The translations under genes and the position numbers were made by a program. The notes beneath the pieces are model-generated. The model did not search any database. It saw nothing but the letters and a program-made list of their open reading frames with translations, and was not told the DNA's origin. From Lachnospiraceae bacterium (lineage in GTDB: Bacteria; Bacillota; Clostridia; Lachnospirales; Lachnospiraceae), in NCBI GenBank assembly GCA_910575105.1, contig CAJTDK010000001.1, positions 248,001 to 312,000 on the forward strand: 64,000 bases of DNA. Direction: 5' to 3'. How positions within the stretch are numbered: position 1 is the stretch's first letter; each line of letters begins with the position of its first letter. This document shows positions 35,713 to 45,522 of this stretch, piece by piece.

Positions 35713-36186
35713 TTATCTCAGCCGGAACAGCGGCTGGTTATACTCTACCGGCTGTCCGTTCTCTACCAATACTTCTTCGATCACGCCGTCATATTCACTC
35801 TCGATCTCGTTCATCAGCTTCATGGCCTCCACGATCGCAAGAGTCTGGCCCTTCTTCACCGTGTCGCCCACAACGACGAAGGGGTCGGCGTCCTCGGCGG
35901 GCGCCACGTAAAATGTTCCTACAAGAGGCGATAAGATCATCTTGCCGTCAGCCTTCGTCCCGCCTGCGGACGCCTCGGCCGTCACGGTATTCTGTGTCTC
36001 CTGGTTCTGAACCACTGTCGTACTCTGGATGCTCTGCACATCGGCGCCTGCCGCATTTACCACGGGCAGTACACTCTGCGCTTCCCTGCCCAGCTTTATC
36101 TTCACGCCCTTCTCCTCATACTGGAAGCTCGTCAGCCCAGACGCTGACACGGTTTCTATTAATTTAATGAGCTGTTCAAATTCCAT
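35713..36186 (-). CDS. accB: Biotin carboxyl carrier protein of acetyl-CoA carboxylase
   Basis: 157 residues from the ATG at 36186 (GAGGAG upstream). An N-terminal helix ([14 protein letters not shown]), an Ala/Gly/Gln/Thr-rich linker (about 45-80) and a biotinyl domain with [11 protein letters not shown], where Lys is biotinylated. It shuttles carboxyl groups between AccC and AccDA. It starts 14 bp after fabF. Confidence 0.96.
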   Translation of the reverse strand: MEFEQLIKLIETVSASGLTSFQYEEKGVKIKLGREAQSVLPVVNAAGADVQSIQSTTVVQNQETQNTVTAEASAGGTKADGKMILSPLVGTFYVAPAEDADPFVVVGDTVKKGQTLAIVEAMKLMNEIESEYDGVIEEVLVENGQPVEYNQPLFRLR

Positions 36187-36200
36187 GTTCAAATTCTCCT

Positions 36201-37442
36201 CTATGCTTCGTACTTCTTCAAAAGTAAAGTTGCGTTATGGCCGCCGAATCCCAGGGAATTGGTAAGCACGCACCTGACCTCCTTCGTAACCGGTGCACCT
36301 GCTGCATAGTTCAGATCGCACTCTTCTGGATCAATATCCTTCGTCCCCACGGTCTGATGGATGAAACCATCCTGAATAGACTTTGCACAGACGATAAATT
36401 CCACTCCGCCTGCCGCTCCCAGAAGATGGCCGATCATGGATTTGGTCGAGTTAACCACCACGTCCTTCGCCGCATCGCCCAGGGCAAGATGGATCGCCCT
36501 TGTCTCGAACAGATCGTTGTGATGGGTGCTTGTTCCGTGTGCGTTGATATAATCTACCTGGGACGGTTCGATGCCGCCCTCCTCGATGGCGAGAGTCATC
36601 GCTTTGGCTGCGCCGCTGCCGTCCTCCGCCGGGGATGTGATATGGTATGCGTCTCCCGTCGCACCGTATCCTGCAACCTCCGCATAGATCTTCGCCCCTC
36701 TTGCCTTTGCGTGCTCAAGCTCCTCTAACACGACCACCCCGGCGCCTTCACCCAGTACAAAGCCGTCCCGCGCCCGGTCAAATGGAATGGATGCCCGCTT
36801 CGGGTCTGCGGAAGTAGAAAGCGCGGTAAGGGCGGTAAAGCCTGCCACCCCTGTCGGGCAGATACAGCTCTCGCATCCTCCGGCGATCATAATATCCGCA
36901 TCGTCATACTGAATCGCCCGGAAAGCGTCTCCGATCGAGTTAGTACCCGATGCACAGGCAGTCACAACGTTGGTACATTTCCCCTTGAATCCAAGCTGGA
37001 TCGATATGTTTCCCGCCGCCATATTGGAGATCATCAGCGGAACCATCAGCGGGTGCACCTTCCCCGGACCTTTTGTCTGGATCTTCGTATATTCCCGCTC
37101 TACTGTCTCAAGGCTTCCAATCCCTGAGCCGACGATCACACCTGCACGGAAGGGATCCTCTTTCTCTATGTCAAGTCCCGAATCCTCATAGGCTTCCTTC
37201 GCTGCCGCGACTGCATACTGGGCGAATGGTTCCATCCGCTTTGCCGACTTTGCGTCCATGCGTTCCTTTGCATTGAAGCCTTTTACCTCTGCCGCCAGCT
37301 TTACTTTATAATCTGCGGTATCGAATCGTGTGATCTCTCCGATACCTACCTTTCCTTCCTTAATCCCGCTCCAGAACTCCTCCACTGTGTTGCCGATGGG
37401 CGTTACAGCGCCGAGTCCCGTCACTACTACGCGTCTCTTCAT
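36201..37442 (-). CDS. fabF: 3-oxoacyl-ACP synthase II
   Basis: 413 residues from the ATG at 37442 (AAGGAG upstream). Catalytic C163 in [10 protein letters not shown], first His in [11 protein letters not shown] and second in [12 protein letters not shown] complete the Cys-His-His triad. It extends acyl-ACP chains with malonyl-ACP. A 9-bp hairpin lies just upstream in the fabG-fabF gap. Confidence 0.97.
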   Translation of the reverse strand: MKRRVVVTGLGAVTPIGNTVEEFWSGIKEGKVGIGEITRFDTADYKVKLAAEVKGFNAKERMDAKSAKRMEPFAQYAVAAAKEAYEDSGLDIEKEDPFRAGVIVGSGIGSLETVEREYTKIQTKGPGKVHPLMVPLMISNMAAGNISIQLGFKGKCTNVVTACASGTNSIGDAFRAIQYDDADIMIAGGCESCICPTGVAGFTALTALSTSADPKRASIPFDRARDGFVLGEGAGVVVLEELEHAKARGAKIYAEVAGYGATGDAYHITSPAEDGSGAAKAMTLAIEEGGIEPSQVDYINAHGTSTHHNDLFETRAIHLALGDAAKDVVVNSTKSMIGHLLGAAGGVEFIVCAKSIQDGFIHQTVGTKDIDPEECDLNYAAGAPVTKEVRCVLTNSLGFGGHNATLLLKKYEA

Positions 37443-37466
37443 CCTGCTTCTCCTTCCTGCCAATCT

Positions 37467-37501
37467 CTCTGCAGACCTGTTCTGCAGGTATATCTGCAGA
37501 G
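37467..37501. other. Hairpin between fabG and fabF
   Basis: CTCTGCAGA (37467-37475) pairs with TCTGCAGAG (37493-37501), with an inner ACCTG/CAGGT stem. It has no T-run and may set relative mRNA stability of fabG and fabF. Confidence 0.5.
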
Positions 37502-37518
37502 CTGCTGCACCTTTGCTT

Positions 37519-38259
37519 CTACATTGCCATGCCGCCGTCTACATGGAGTACCTGTCCGGTAATATACTCCGCCTCCTCAGAGGCCAGAAATGCCGCCGCT
37601 GCCGCTACATGCTCCGCCTGGCCGAACTTTCCGAGAGGTATCTGGGAAACCGACGCCTCCTTCACCTTCTCCGGCAGGATCTTTGTCATGTCCGTCTCTA
37701 TAAATCCCGGCGCTATGGCATTTACCGTAACTCCTCTGGATGCAAGCTCTCTTGCCGCCGCTTTCGTAAGTCCGATGATTCCTGCCTTTGATGCCGCATA
37801 GTTCGTCTGCCCCGCATTTCCCATCACGCCTACCACCGACGCCATATTGATGATACGCCCGGCCCGCTGCTTGAGCATCTGCCTGCTGGCAAAGCGGATC
37901 GTGTTAAATGCTCCCTTAAGGTTCGTGTCAATCACCTTGTCGAAGTCTTCCTCTGACATCTTCATCAGGAGACCGTCCCTGGTTATACCGGCATTATTCA
38001 CGAGAATGTCTATCCGGCCATACTCCTTGATGATCTCTGCGATAAATGTCTCACATTTGTCAAAATCGGACACATCACACTGGTATATGGCCGCGCTTTG
38101 GCCCTGGGCTTCAATCTCCTGCTTCACCTCGAGGGCTTTGTCCTGCGAGCCATTATAATTTATGATGACCGATGCGCCCTCTTTCGCAAACTTAAGGGCA
38201 ACCGCCCTTCCGATTCCCCTGGACGCCCCGGTTACAACTGCAATCTTTCCTGTCAACAT
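37519..38259 (-). CDS. fabG: 3-oxoacyl-ACP reductase
   Basis: 246 residues, short-chain dehydrogenase: TGASRGIGRAVA nucleotide loop, NNAGITRDGL, catalytic Ser in ASVVGVMGNAGQ and Y-x3-K in NYAASKAG, ending in TGQVLHVDGGMAM. It reduces 3-oxoacyl-ACP with NADPH. Confidence 0.97.
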   Translation of the reverse strand: MLTGKIAVVTGASRGIGRAVALKFAKEGASVIINYNGSQDKALEVKQEIEAQGQSAAIYQCDVSDFDKCETFIAEIIKEYGRIDILVNNAGITRDGLLMKMSEEDFDKVIDTNLKGAFNTIRFASRQMLKQRAGRIINMASVVGVMGNAGQTNYAASKAGIIGLTKAAARELASRGVTVNAIAPGFIETDMTKILPEKVKEASVSQIPLGKFGQAEHVAAAAAFLASEEAEYITGQVLHVDGGMAM

Positions 38260-38282
38260 CTATTTTCCCTTTCTTAATCTCC

Positions 38283-38370
38283 GCCGGCCTGCTTTCTTGA
38301 CCCTGCTGATCTGTTTTTCTGGTTCTGCCGGCCTGCTCTCTTATTCCTGCCGATCTGCTTTCTTAATTAA
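38283..38370. repeat. Four 22-bp imperfect tandem repeats between fabD and fabG
   Basis: Units begin GCCGGCCTGCTTTCTT, GCTGATCTGTTTTTCT, GCCGGCCTGCTCTCTT and GCCGATCTGCTTTCTT, each 22 bp. They fill the gap and run to the fabD stop. Function unknown; likely slippage-derived. Confidence 0.7.
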
Positions 38371-39283
38371 GGGCGGATACGGCCTTCGCCACGTCGTCCC
38401 ATGTGCCGATATTCAATACTTTGACATCCCGGTTGATCTTTTTCATGAAGCCGGCAAGCGTCCTGCCCGGCCCGATCTCCACGAATGTGTCCGCACCGCT
38501 GCCGATCAGATATTCCATGCTCTGCATCCAACGCACCGGCGAGCTTACCTGCCTTGCAAGAAGCCCCCTTGTCTCGCTGGTATCTGTCACTTCCTTCGCA
38601 TTGACATTGGTGATATAGGGGATCCTAAGCTGGCTCAGCTCCACCTGCCCAAGCTCCTTTCTGAGTTCTTCGCCTGCAGGTACAAGCATCGGGGAATGGA
38701 ACGGGCCGCTGACATTCAGCATGACCGTCCGTTTTGCTCCCGCCTCTTTAAGCGCCGCTGCCGCCGTCTCTACCGCTGGCGTCTCTCCGGTAATCACGAT
38801 CTGTCCCGGGCAGTTATAGTTAGCCACTGTAACCCCCGCGATGTCCGCGATCACCTGCTCGATTTTTTCCGCCTCCATGGCCATCACGGCACACATGGCT
38901 CCCTCTCCTGCAGGCACGGTATTCTGCATCAGTATCCCTCTCTTACGCACCAGTCGGATGGCGTCCAGCTCTTTCATGCCGCCTGCCGCCGCGATGGCCG
39001 CATACTCGCCGAGACTTAAGCCCGCGGTGACGTCCGCCTTTAGCCCGGCCTCGCTGACTGCCCTCGTCATGGCAAGACAGGTAGTCACAAGTGCCGCCTG
39101 TGTGTATTCCGTCAGATCGAGTTTATCGTTTTCCTCAAAACAGAGCGCCTTCATATCAAAGCCTAACGCCTCAGAAGCCTGGTCGTAAATCTCCCGTGCC
39201 AGCCCGCTGTTCTCGTAAAAGTCCTTACCCATCCCTGCCTTCTGGGCTCCCTGTCCCGGATAAAGAAATACTGTCTTACTCAT
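38363..39283 (-). CDS. fabD: Malonyl-CoA:ACP transacylase
   Basis: 306 residues. FLYPGQGAQKAGMG, nucleophile S90 in GLSLGEYAA (most FabD have GHSLGE), VANYNCPGQIVITG, and the catalytic His in SGPFHSPML. It loads malonyl groups onto AcpP. Its start overlaps the fabK end by 8 nt. Confidence 0.96.
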   Translation of the reverse strand: MSKTVFLYPGQGAQKAGMGKDFYENSGLAREIYDQASEALGFDMKALCFEENDKLDLTEYTQAALVTTCLAMTRAVSEAGLKADVTAGLSLGEYAAIAAAGGMKELDAIRLVRKRGILMQNTVPAGEGAMCAVMAMEAEKIEQVIADIAGVTVANYNCPGQIVITGETPAVETAAAALKEAGAKRTVMLNVSGPFHSPMLVPAGEELRKELGQVELSQLRIPYITNVNAKEVTDTSETRGLLARQVSSPVRWMQSMEYLIGSGADTFVEIGPGRTLAGFMKKINRDVKVLNIGTWDDVAKAVSALN

Positions 39284-40214
39284 AAAATCCTTTTCCTCCG
39301 ATAATCCCGTCTGTCTCTTTTACTAATTTATCGATCAGTTCCTTGCAGGTCAGTCTTTCCTTTACCATGCCGGCGATCTGACCTGCCATGACACTTCCGT
39401 TCACTACGTCACCGTCCACGACAGCTCTGCGCAATCCTCCCAGTGTCAGCTGCTCTAATTCTTCAAAGCCTGCGCCTTTATTTTCCAATTCAATATACTG
39501 TTTTGTCATTTCATTGCGAAGCGCTCTGACCGGATGCCCGGTTGTCCTTCCTGTCACCCTTGAATCAATGTCTCTCGCCTTGATGATCCGTTCCTTATAA
39601 TTATCATGTACCTGGGATTCCTCTGTTACGACAAAATGCGTTCCCATCTGTACGCCCTTCGCCCCCAGCATAAATGCCGCTGCAATCCCTCTTCCGTCCG
39701 CGATCCCTCCTGCCGCGATGACCGGTATATTTACCGCGTCCGCAACCTGCGGGACAAGTACCATCGTCGTACTCTCTCCGATATGTCCTCCGGCCTCACA
39801 GCCCTCGGCTACTACTGCGTCTGCTCCGCTTCTCTCCATACGTTTTGCAAGCGCGACAGAAGCAACCACCGGAATGACCTTGACGCCCGCTTCTTTCCAC
39901 ATCTTCATATACTTCTCAGGATTTCCGGCTCCGGTCGTAACGACCTTTACGCCTTCTTCTGCGACGATCTTCGCAACCTCATCTGCGTATGGGCTCATAA
40001 GCATGATATTAACCCCGAACGGTTGACCGGTCAGTTCTTTTGCCTTCCTGATCTGCTCTCTCACCCAGTCAGCCGGAGCGCTTGCGGCGCCGATAAGCCC
40101 TAAGCCTCCTGCATTCGATACCGCTGCCGCAAGGTGGTATTCGGCTACCCATGCCATGCCGCCCTGAATAATCGGATATTCAATTCCAAGTAATCTGGTT
40201 ACTTCTGTCTGCAT
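39276..40214 (-). CDS. fabK: Enoyl-ACP reductase II (FMN-dependent)
   Basis: 312 residues: YPIIQGGMAWVAEYHLAAAVSNAGG, then VAEGCEAGGHIGE, IAAGGIADGRGIAA and GAKGVQMGTHFV for FMN binding. FabK replaces FabI in many Firmicutes and is triclosan-insensitive. Position after acpP and before fabD matches the streptococcal order. It is related to but distinct from the nitronate-monooxygenase-like protein of this cluster. Confidence 0.95.
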   Translation of the reverse strand: MQTEVTRLLGIEYPIIQGGMAWVAEYHLAAAVSNAGGLGLIGAASAPADWVREQIRKAKELTGQPFGVNIMLMSPYADEVAKIVAEEGVKVVTTGAGNPEKYMKMWKEAGVKVIPVVASVALAKRMERSGADAVVAEGCEAGGHIGESTTMVLVPQVADAVNIPVIAAGGIADGRGIAAAFMLGAKGVQMGTHFVVTEESQVHDNYKERIIKARDIDSRVTGRTTGHPVRALRNEMTKQYIELENKGAGFEELEQLTLGGLRRAVVDGDVVNGSVMAGQIAGMVKERLTCKELIDKLVKETDGIIGGKGFYE

Positions 40215-40233
40215 CTTTAAAACCTCTCTTTTC

Positions 40234-40458
40234 TTATTTGTGTTCTTCGATATATTTGATCACGTCTCCTACGGTCAGGAGCTTCTCTAATTCCTCGGAA
40301 GGAATCTCTACGTCATATTTGTCCTCCAGGCTCATCACCAGCTCGAACAGATCCAGTGAATCTGCGCCCAGGTCGTCCTTGAAGGAAGACTCTTCTGTGA
40401 TCTTGCTCTCATCGATATTCAGCCCTTCTGCGATTAAGTCTTTCATTTCCTCAAACAT
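40234..40458 (-). CDS. acpP: Acyl carrier protein
   Basis: 74 residues from the ATG at 40458, nine bases from AAGGAG (an ATG two codons earlier is only three bases away). The phosphopantetheine site is the Ser of [13 protein letters not shown] (about residue 34). Acidic helices are typical. It carries growing acyl chains. Confidence 0.96.
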   Translation of the reverse strand: MFEEMKDLIAEGLNIDESKITEESSFKDDLGADSLDLFELVMSLEDKYDVEIPSEELEKLLTVGDVIKYIEEHK

Positions 40459-40556
40459 TTTCATCTTCTCCTTTTCTCTTTTTCTGCTCTTTTTTGTTAT
40501 CTATAAACCTGCTCTTTCCTTGCTCTCCAGAGTAAATGCTCCCATGGATTTTGCAT

Positions 40557-40581
40557 GCTGCTGGTCACGGAGTGAACAGTA
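40557..40581. repeat. Copy C of the dispersed intergenic repeat
   Basis: GCTGCTGGTCACGGAGTG plus AACAGTA, an imperfect palindrome in the 170-bp gap between fabH and acpP; it matches the reverse of the copy at 32000-32024 nearly base for base. Confidence 0.6.
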
Positions 40582-40630
40582 ATCCTCTGGCTTCTTCTGG
40601 CGGACCGGGCTGGTTTATTGCAATAATGTA

Positions 40631-41596
40631 CTAACCCCACTCCATCACTGTGGCTCCCCACGTAAGCCCTGCTCCAAAGCCTGCCATGACGATCTTGTGG
40701 CCGCTCTTTAATCTGCCGCTTTTCTTCATCTCATCCAGCAAGATGGCGATGCTGGCGGAGGAGGTGTTACCGTACTCCTGAAGGTTCATGGGGAATTTCT
40801 CTATCGGCTCGTCAAGGCGCTTTGCCACAGCCTCTACGATCCGGCTGTTAGCCTGATGCAGGATATACCAGACGATCTCTTCCTTCTTTACCTGATTCTT
40901 ACTCAGCACCTCGTTCACTACCTCCGGTACCTTTTTCACGGCAAATTTGAACACTGCCTGCCCATCCATCTGCATATAATATTCGGGGTCTTTCATGCGC
41001 TTTGCGTCTATATGCGTATGGCGGCTTAAGCAGGTGAGGGCTTTTCCCTTCATGCCGTCGGAATGAGTCGCAGGCAGGTACGTTCTGCCTTCTTTTGCGC
41101 GCATCACCGCCGCCCCCGCGCCGTCCCCGAACAGGATGCATGTTCCTCTGTCCTTCCAATTCGTCAGGTTGGAAAGGCTCTCGCTCCCGATAATCAGCGC
41201 TGTCTGATACACCCCGCCGGACAAGTACGCCAGTGCGGTGTTGTACGCCAGAACAAATCCGCTGCAGGCTGCGCTCAGATCAAAGCATGTGGCGTTCTCC
41301 GCCCCCAGCTCCTTTTGCACTTCGCATGCCGTACAGGGCAGGATAATGTTGGAAGAAATCGTAGATACGATGATGAGATCCACTTCCTCCGGTTTAACTT
41401 CTCCGTCATCAAGGGCTTTCTTTGCCGCCTCGCAGGCCATGGATACCGTCGTCTCATCTTTGATGATATGCCTTGTGGCTACTCCGGTACGCTCCCTGAT
41501 CCATTCGTCGCTTGTCTCGACCATTGTTGCTATCTCGTTGTTATCCATTACATAGGACGGCGCGTATGAACCCGTCCCGCAGATGATTCCTGTCAT
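40631..41596 (-). CDS. fabH: 3-oxoacyl-ACP synthase III
   Basis: 321 residues. Catalytic C111 in DLSAACSGFVLAYN, His in WYILHQANSRI and Asn in EYGNTSSAS. It condenses acetyl-CoA or branched primers with malonyl-ACP, the initiating step. First gene of the fab operon, with AGAGGAATACAT before the ATG and two FabT-type boxes at the promoter. Confidence 0.97.
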   Translation of the reverse strand: MTGIICGTGSYAPSYVMDNNEIATMVETSDEWIRERTGVATRHIIKDETTVSMACEAAKKALDDGEVKPEEVDLIIVSTISSNIILPCTACEVQKELGAENATCFDLSAACSGFVLAYNTALAYLSGGVYQTALIIGSESLSNLTNWKDRGTCILFGDGAGAAVMRAKEGRTYLPATHSDGMKGKALTCLSRHTHIDAKRMKDPEYYMQMDGQAVFKFAVKKVPEVVNEVLSKNQVKKEEIVWYILHQANSRIVEAVAKRLDEPIEKFPMNLQEYGNTSSASIAILLDEMKKSGRLKSGHKIVMAGFGAGLTWGATVMEWG

Positions 41597-41638
41597 ATGT
41601 ATTCCTCTTATTTCTGCGCCGGATAGGACACGTTTATT

Positions 41639-41667
41639 TGTTGCTGTTCACCGGGTGAGCAGTAACA
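41639..41667. repeat. Copy D of the dispersed repeat, hairpin in the fab leader
   Basis: TGTTGCTGTTCACC pairs with GGTGAGCAGTAACA allowing G-U pairs. It lies in the untranslated leader between the fab promoter and fabH. Confidence 0.5.
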
Positions 41668-41686
41668 TTTACTTTGAACTTAAATA

Positions 41687-41748
41687 ATTTTGACTTTCAA
41701 AGTATATATCTATTTATTTTGTTTGTCAAGTATTTTGATAATCAAAAT
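41687..41748 (-). promoter_or_regulatory. fab operon promoter with two FabT-type operators
   Basis: Minus-strand TTGACA (41724-41729), 17 bases, TATACT (41701-41706). A perfect 17-bp palindrome ATTTTGATAATCAAAAT (41732-41748) sits just upstream of the -35, and ATTTTGACTTTCAAAGT (41687-41703) overlaps the -10. These fit FabT/MarR boxes and the nearby MarR gene. Confidence 0.8.
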
Positions 41749-41775
41749 AAAATTATTTTCCTGTTGCTTTTCTTC

Positions 41776-41813
41776 AAAAAATACTGCCCCGGATTAAACA
41801 ATATCCGAAGCAG
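41776..41813 (-). terminator. Intrinsic terminator of the second giant surface protein gene
   Basis: Stem 41784-41794 with 41803-41813 (11 bp, two G-U), 8-base loop, then six Ts on the minus strand. It separates this gene from the fab promoter. Confidence 0.8.
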
Positions 41814-41833
41814 CTTTATGTTAGCGCTGGCTT

Positions 41834-44800
41834 TTATTTGACAGTCACTTTTATCCCTTTCTTCACACCATTCGCCGCCATGACATATATGGTACACGAT
41901 CCTTTTTTCCTGCCTTTAATCATGCCGCTCCTTGAGACATCCGCAATACTCTTATCTGTTGAGTAATAGCGGTAAGAAGCGACATGGCTCTTCGGGAACA
42001 GCGCTTTCTTACTGTCCTGCCTGACCGTCTTCGCCGTGATTTTCTTTGCCGCGCCCTTTTTCATGGTAAGCTTTGCCTTTGACACTTTGAGGCTCCTGGC
42101 ATTGGTATAGCCTTTCTGGTTTTCCCCGGCGGTGTGGAGGACAAGGCTTCTGCCAATAATCTCCTTTTTACCGTTTACGATACGGTAGGCTCGGATCTGA
42201 GTCTTGTAGGAAGCTTTGGGGCTAACCTTCTTTTTACCGATTTTGATTATGGAAAAGTTGGTTTTGCTGCTGCCTTTGATGCTTTTTACAGGCTTCGCCT
42301 TATTGCCGCACTTTCCTGCATAGATATCATAACCGTCTGCCTGGCTGACCTTGCCCCATGTGACTTTGAGCCGACCGCCGGATGGAGTTGCTTTTGCTTT
42401 GGCGTTGAGCGCGGCTGTGGTTTTGGCAATGTCAGGCTTTGATGCCGGAGTTTCTGATTCACCGGGGCTTTCGGGAACGTCGGGCATGTCCGGCTGGTCT
42501 GGGGCATCTGGCTTATCCGGCTGATCCGGCTGGTCTGGCGTATCCGGCTGATCCGGGGCGTCTGGCGTATCCGGCTGATCCGGCTGGTCTGGCTGATCCG
42601 GCTGGTCTGGGGTGTCCGGCGTATCCGGCTGATCCGGCTGGTCTGGGGTGTCCGGTTTGTCCGGAGTATCTGGTTCTCCCTGCTTCTGCCATTCCTTTTC
42701 CACACTCCCACTATAATTACCTTTGAAGATAATGGTTATCGTCACTTTTTTGTCATCTTCAGACGTTGTCACCGTATAGTCTTCATTCTCGGCCAGCACT
42801 TTTTCTCCATCTTTAATTACGATATTCTTTATGTCTTCCTCGCTTTTTATCTCGGAAACCGTGATGCTTCCGCCGTCCTCATATATTTTCGGCTCAATCT
42901 TGAAAGAAACCGCCCCGCTCTCAAGCGAAGTCCAGCCGTCAAGACCTTCTTCAAAAGCTTCTACAGCGGCTTTTACATACCACGTCCCGGCATCCTTCGG
43001 CACAGTATCTGTAAATTCTCCATCTGCAGTGCTGCTGTATGTATAAGCAACTTTCTCTCCATATTTGGGGGTTGCTTTCGGTTTATTTGATTCCGCCCCA
43101 TAGCTCCAGCTTTCTATGGTAAGCGGCTCATCCCATTTATTGATAGCAATCCATTTAGACAGGATCTTTATTGACTGCTGAATCTGCGACTGGTCGTCGT
43201 ATTCTTTAAAGCCTTCCCCATTTTCCACATACCACCCGCCAAAGTTATATCCGTCTCTGACCGGATTCTTTGGCAGCGTTACGGTGCCACCCTGCTCAAT
43301 TAGCTGAGTTTTTAATTCCTCTCCTATGCTTATGGTAACGATATGTTTCGCTGCAGAGCCGTGCCGAATTGTACCGTTTCCGGTGATATTATCTGCGATT
43401 TTGTCCAAAACCTCTTCGGGCGTATTTTCAGGCAGCCAAAGTTCTCCGTTTACCACCATTGTGTCACTTAGATCTATAAAATCTGCGACAGTGTCTTTAG
43501 TCACATATGTTCTTGCGTCTACGATCGCTCCTTCTTCTATGATCAGTTCAGCGCCGTCTAGAACCTTTAACTTCATTTCACTGCTATTTGAATCCTTTGC
43601 TCCAAGCGTCAGCTTTTGTCCTTTCCTTAAAATTGTCTGTCCACTCGCAGCATACACATAGGAACCATTATGCATCTCGATTATAAATCCATTGATATCT
43701 CCCCCGCCAGCTATGGAGCCGTCATAATTCGTGAGCCTAACCGTATAAAATGAACCTGGAGCTTCAATTATTCCATCGTTCTCCAAATGCCCCTGGTTCT
43801 GGAACAATCCACCCTGAGCTATTGTCATTTGAGCATTATTCTGAAACACGCCGCCTTTTTGGGAGGCTGGAATATAATAATTATATACTTCACCGCCGTC
43901 CAAAACATTTATTGTTCCATGATTGACAACTGTTGCATCCGGGTAAGTATCTATACTGGTTTTACTTTCTACATTTATCGTTCCATAATTGATCAGCCTG
44001 CTTTTGGGCTGTGAACTGCTGTTTCCCACATTAAACCAGCTCTCATCGGATATATCTACTGTAACTCCCTCTGGGATTGTGAGAGTTGATGGCTTATCCA
44101 CGTATCCGATATTAAATGACTTTCCACTCCCAAACCTCATGTTATCATTCCACGTGACGTCACCGAATACAAAGCATCTTCCTACAGTTAATATTTGATC
44201 TGCCGATTCATCATATGTACACAACAGATACCATACAAAGTCTCCCTCAAGAGGAAGGCCATTTTCTTTCCCGTCATACAAAACCGCGCTGTTTGATGCC
44301 TTTAAAGGAGCAGTAGGTACAGACGGTATTGCCAGGTCAGTTCCTTTATTGTCTGCAAATAATGTTCCTCCGTCCATCGTACAGCCACTAAAATAATTAA
44401 GTGCTCCCGATACCAGCCCTGTACTTGTATTCCCGATAGCTCTTACATCACTGGACACAAGCTCTATATTCCCTGCATTTGCATCAATGGCTCCCCCTTC
44501 TTCGGTAATCGCTGTCACATGGCTTTTTACAATGCTTATCTTTTGTCCCTGATTCTGCCCTGCGAAAATAGCGCTGCTGTTACTTCCGATTCCATCCGGA
44601 TTACTTCTTACTTTTATGTACTCACTGTTCTTAATCTCTATATTTCCCTTCGTCGTATGAAGACCTTTATAACTTCCTGACGAATCTCCGTATATAACCG
44701 TCAGTTGTACGGTATCAACCACAATATTATCCGCTGACTTTATTCCATCGTTCTTACTGTTTATCTCTAATGAGCCAGTCCCAGTTATATTCAAATCCAA

Positions 44801-45382
44801 TCCCTGCGGATCGGCAGCTTCTTTTCTCAGCAGACATATTCCTATAGAATCTGATGTAATTCTGTTTTTTCCTTCCACTTTGAGATCAACCGGCACCGGA
44901 AATCCGATACCGATTCCGGCACTTTCTATAACTGCATCTTTTAATATAACTGTTCCTCTGACAACCTCATTATCCTGCAGTATCGGAATCCATGTAATCT
45001 GGCCGTCTCCGGCAGAATATGTCATCTCTTCTTTGGGCAGTGCAGACATCCATTCAAAATACATTCCGTCTGATTTGTCACTGTTCTTCACCTGCTGATT
45101 CTCTGTACGTTTAGGCATTTTTTTTGCTTTCGTCATATGCCCTGCGTCTTGAATCTCTTCTATATCTTCTGATTTAGAATTCTCTTCATCAGACACCTCT
45201 TTTTTCTTCAAAGCTTCTTTCGCTGCTGGCTTTAAATCCTCCGCCGCCTTTTCCTCCACCGGTACTTTAATCTCTGTCTCCACAGCCATATCCTCCGCCT
45301 GCGCAGAGAGCGGCATATTGACGGCAAGCAGTCCGGCCGTCAATAAGATCAAATACCTAAACTTCCTTTTTCTGACCACCAT
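41834..45382 (-). CDS. Secreted repeat-rich surface protein with InlB-type B-repeat
   Basis: 1182 residues from the ATG at 45382 (CAGGAGG upstream). Signal peptide ends near SAQAED. Residues about 110-680 are beta-helix-like, with many short strands such as NIVVDTVQLTV and NIEIKNSEYIKV. A Listeria-Bacteroides B-repeat follows (NPVRDGYNFGGWY), then Ig/MBG-like strands, a 70-residue PDTPDQPDQPD linker, an Fn3-like part and a C-terminal Big_2-like domain (KSIADVSRSGMIKG). No sortase signal. Probably an adhesin; it faces a LytTR system whose possible binding sites lie upstream. Confidence 0.83.
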   Translation of the reverse strand: MVVRKRKFRYLILLTAGLLAVNMPLSAQAEDMAVETEIKVPVEEKAAEDLKPAAKEALKKKEVSDEENSKSEDIEEIQDAGHMTKAKKMPKRTENQQVKNSDKSDGMYFEWMSALPKEEMTYSAGDGQITWIPILQDNEVVRGTVILKDAVIESAGIGIGFPVPVDLKVEGKNRITSDSIGICLLRKEAADPQGLDLNITGTGSLEINSKNDGIKSADNIVVDTVQLTVIYGDSSGSYKGLHTTKGNIEIKNSEYIKVRSNPDGIGSNSSAIFAGQNQGQKISIVKSHVTAITEEGGAIDANAGNIELVSSDVRAIGNTSTGLVSGALNYFSGCTMDGGTLFADNKGTDLAIPSVPTAPLKASNSAVLYDGKENGLPLEGDFVWYLLCTYDESADQILTVGRCFVFGDVTWNDNMRFGSGKSFNIGYVDKPSTLTIPEGVTVDISDESWFNVGNSSSQPKSRLINYGTINVESKTSIDTYPDATVVNHGTINVLDGGEVYNYYIPASQKGGVFQNNAQMTIAQGGLFQNQGHLENDGIIEAPGSFYTVRLTNYDGSIAGGGDINGFIIEMHNGSYVYAASGQTILRKGQKLTLGAKDSNSSEMKLKVLDGAELIIEEGAIVDARTYVTKDTVADFIDLSDTMVVNGELWLPENTPEEVLDKIADNITGNGTIRHGSAAKHIVTISIGEELKTQLIEQGGTVTLPKNPVRDGYNFGGWYVENGEGFKEYDDQSQIQQSIKILSKWIAINKWDEPLTIESWSYGAESNKPKATPKYGEKVAYTYSSTADGEFTDTVPKDAGTWYVKAAVEAFEEGLDGWTSLESGAVSFKIEPKIYEDGGSITVSEIKSEEDIKNIVIKDGEKVLAENEDYTVTTSEDDKKVTITIIFKGNYSGSVEKEWQKQGEPDTPDKPDTPDQPDQPDTPDTPDQPDQPDQPDQPDTPDAPDQPDTPDQPDQPDKPDAPDQPDMPDVPESPGESETPASKPDIAKTTAALNAKAKATPSGGRLKVTWGKVSQADGYDIYAGKCGNKAKPVKSIKGSSKTNFSIIKIGKKKVSPKASYKTQIRAYRIVNGKKEIIGRSLVLHTAGENQKGYTNARSLKVSKAKLTMKKGAAKKITAKTVRQDSKKALFPKSHVASYRYYSTDKSIADVSRSGMIKGRKKGSCTIYVMAANGVKKGIKVTVK
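42480..42690 (-). repeat. Tandem coding repeat (PDTPDQ/PDQPDQ units)
   Basis: About 210 bp of 9- and 18-bp units encoding PDQ, PDT and PDK triplets inside the surface protein gene. Near-identity suggests length variation between strains. Confidence 0.85.
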
Positions 45383-45480
45383 ATCTTCCTCCTGTCTCTC
45401 TAATCTTTCTACTATATAATTTGCTATGCGTTTTATACCGTTTTTTATTATACAGGATTGTCTAAACAATTTCTCCCATT

Positions 45481-45518
45481 TGGCGTGAACGACACTTTTT
45501 TGGTGTGAACGATTAAAA
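45481..45518. promoter_or_regulatory. Element copy 1: possible LytTR binding site
   Basis: Contains CGTGAACGA and TGTGAACGA spaced 20 bases apart; on the other strand the cores read CGTTCAC, close to LytTR 9-mers. About 100 bp upstream of the surface protein gene. Matches copy 2 (45744-45781) at 29 of 38 bases. Confidence 0.5.
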
Positions 45519-45522
45519 AGAC

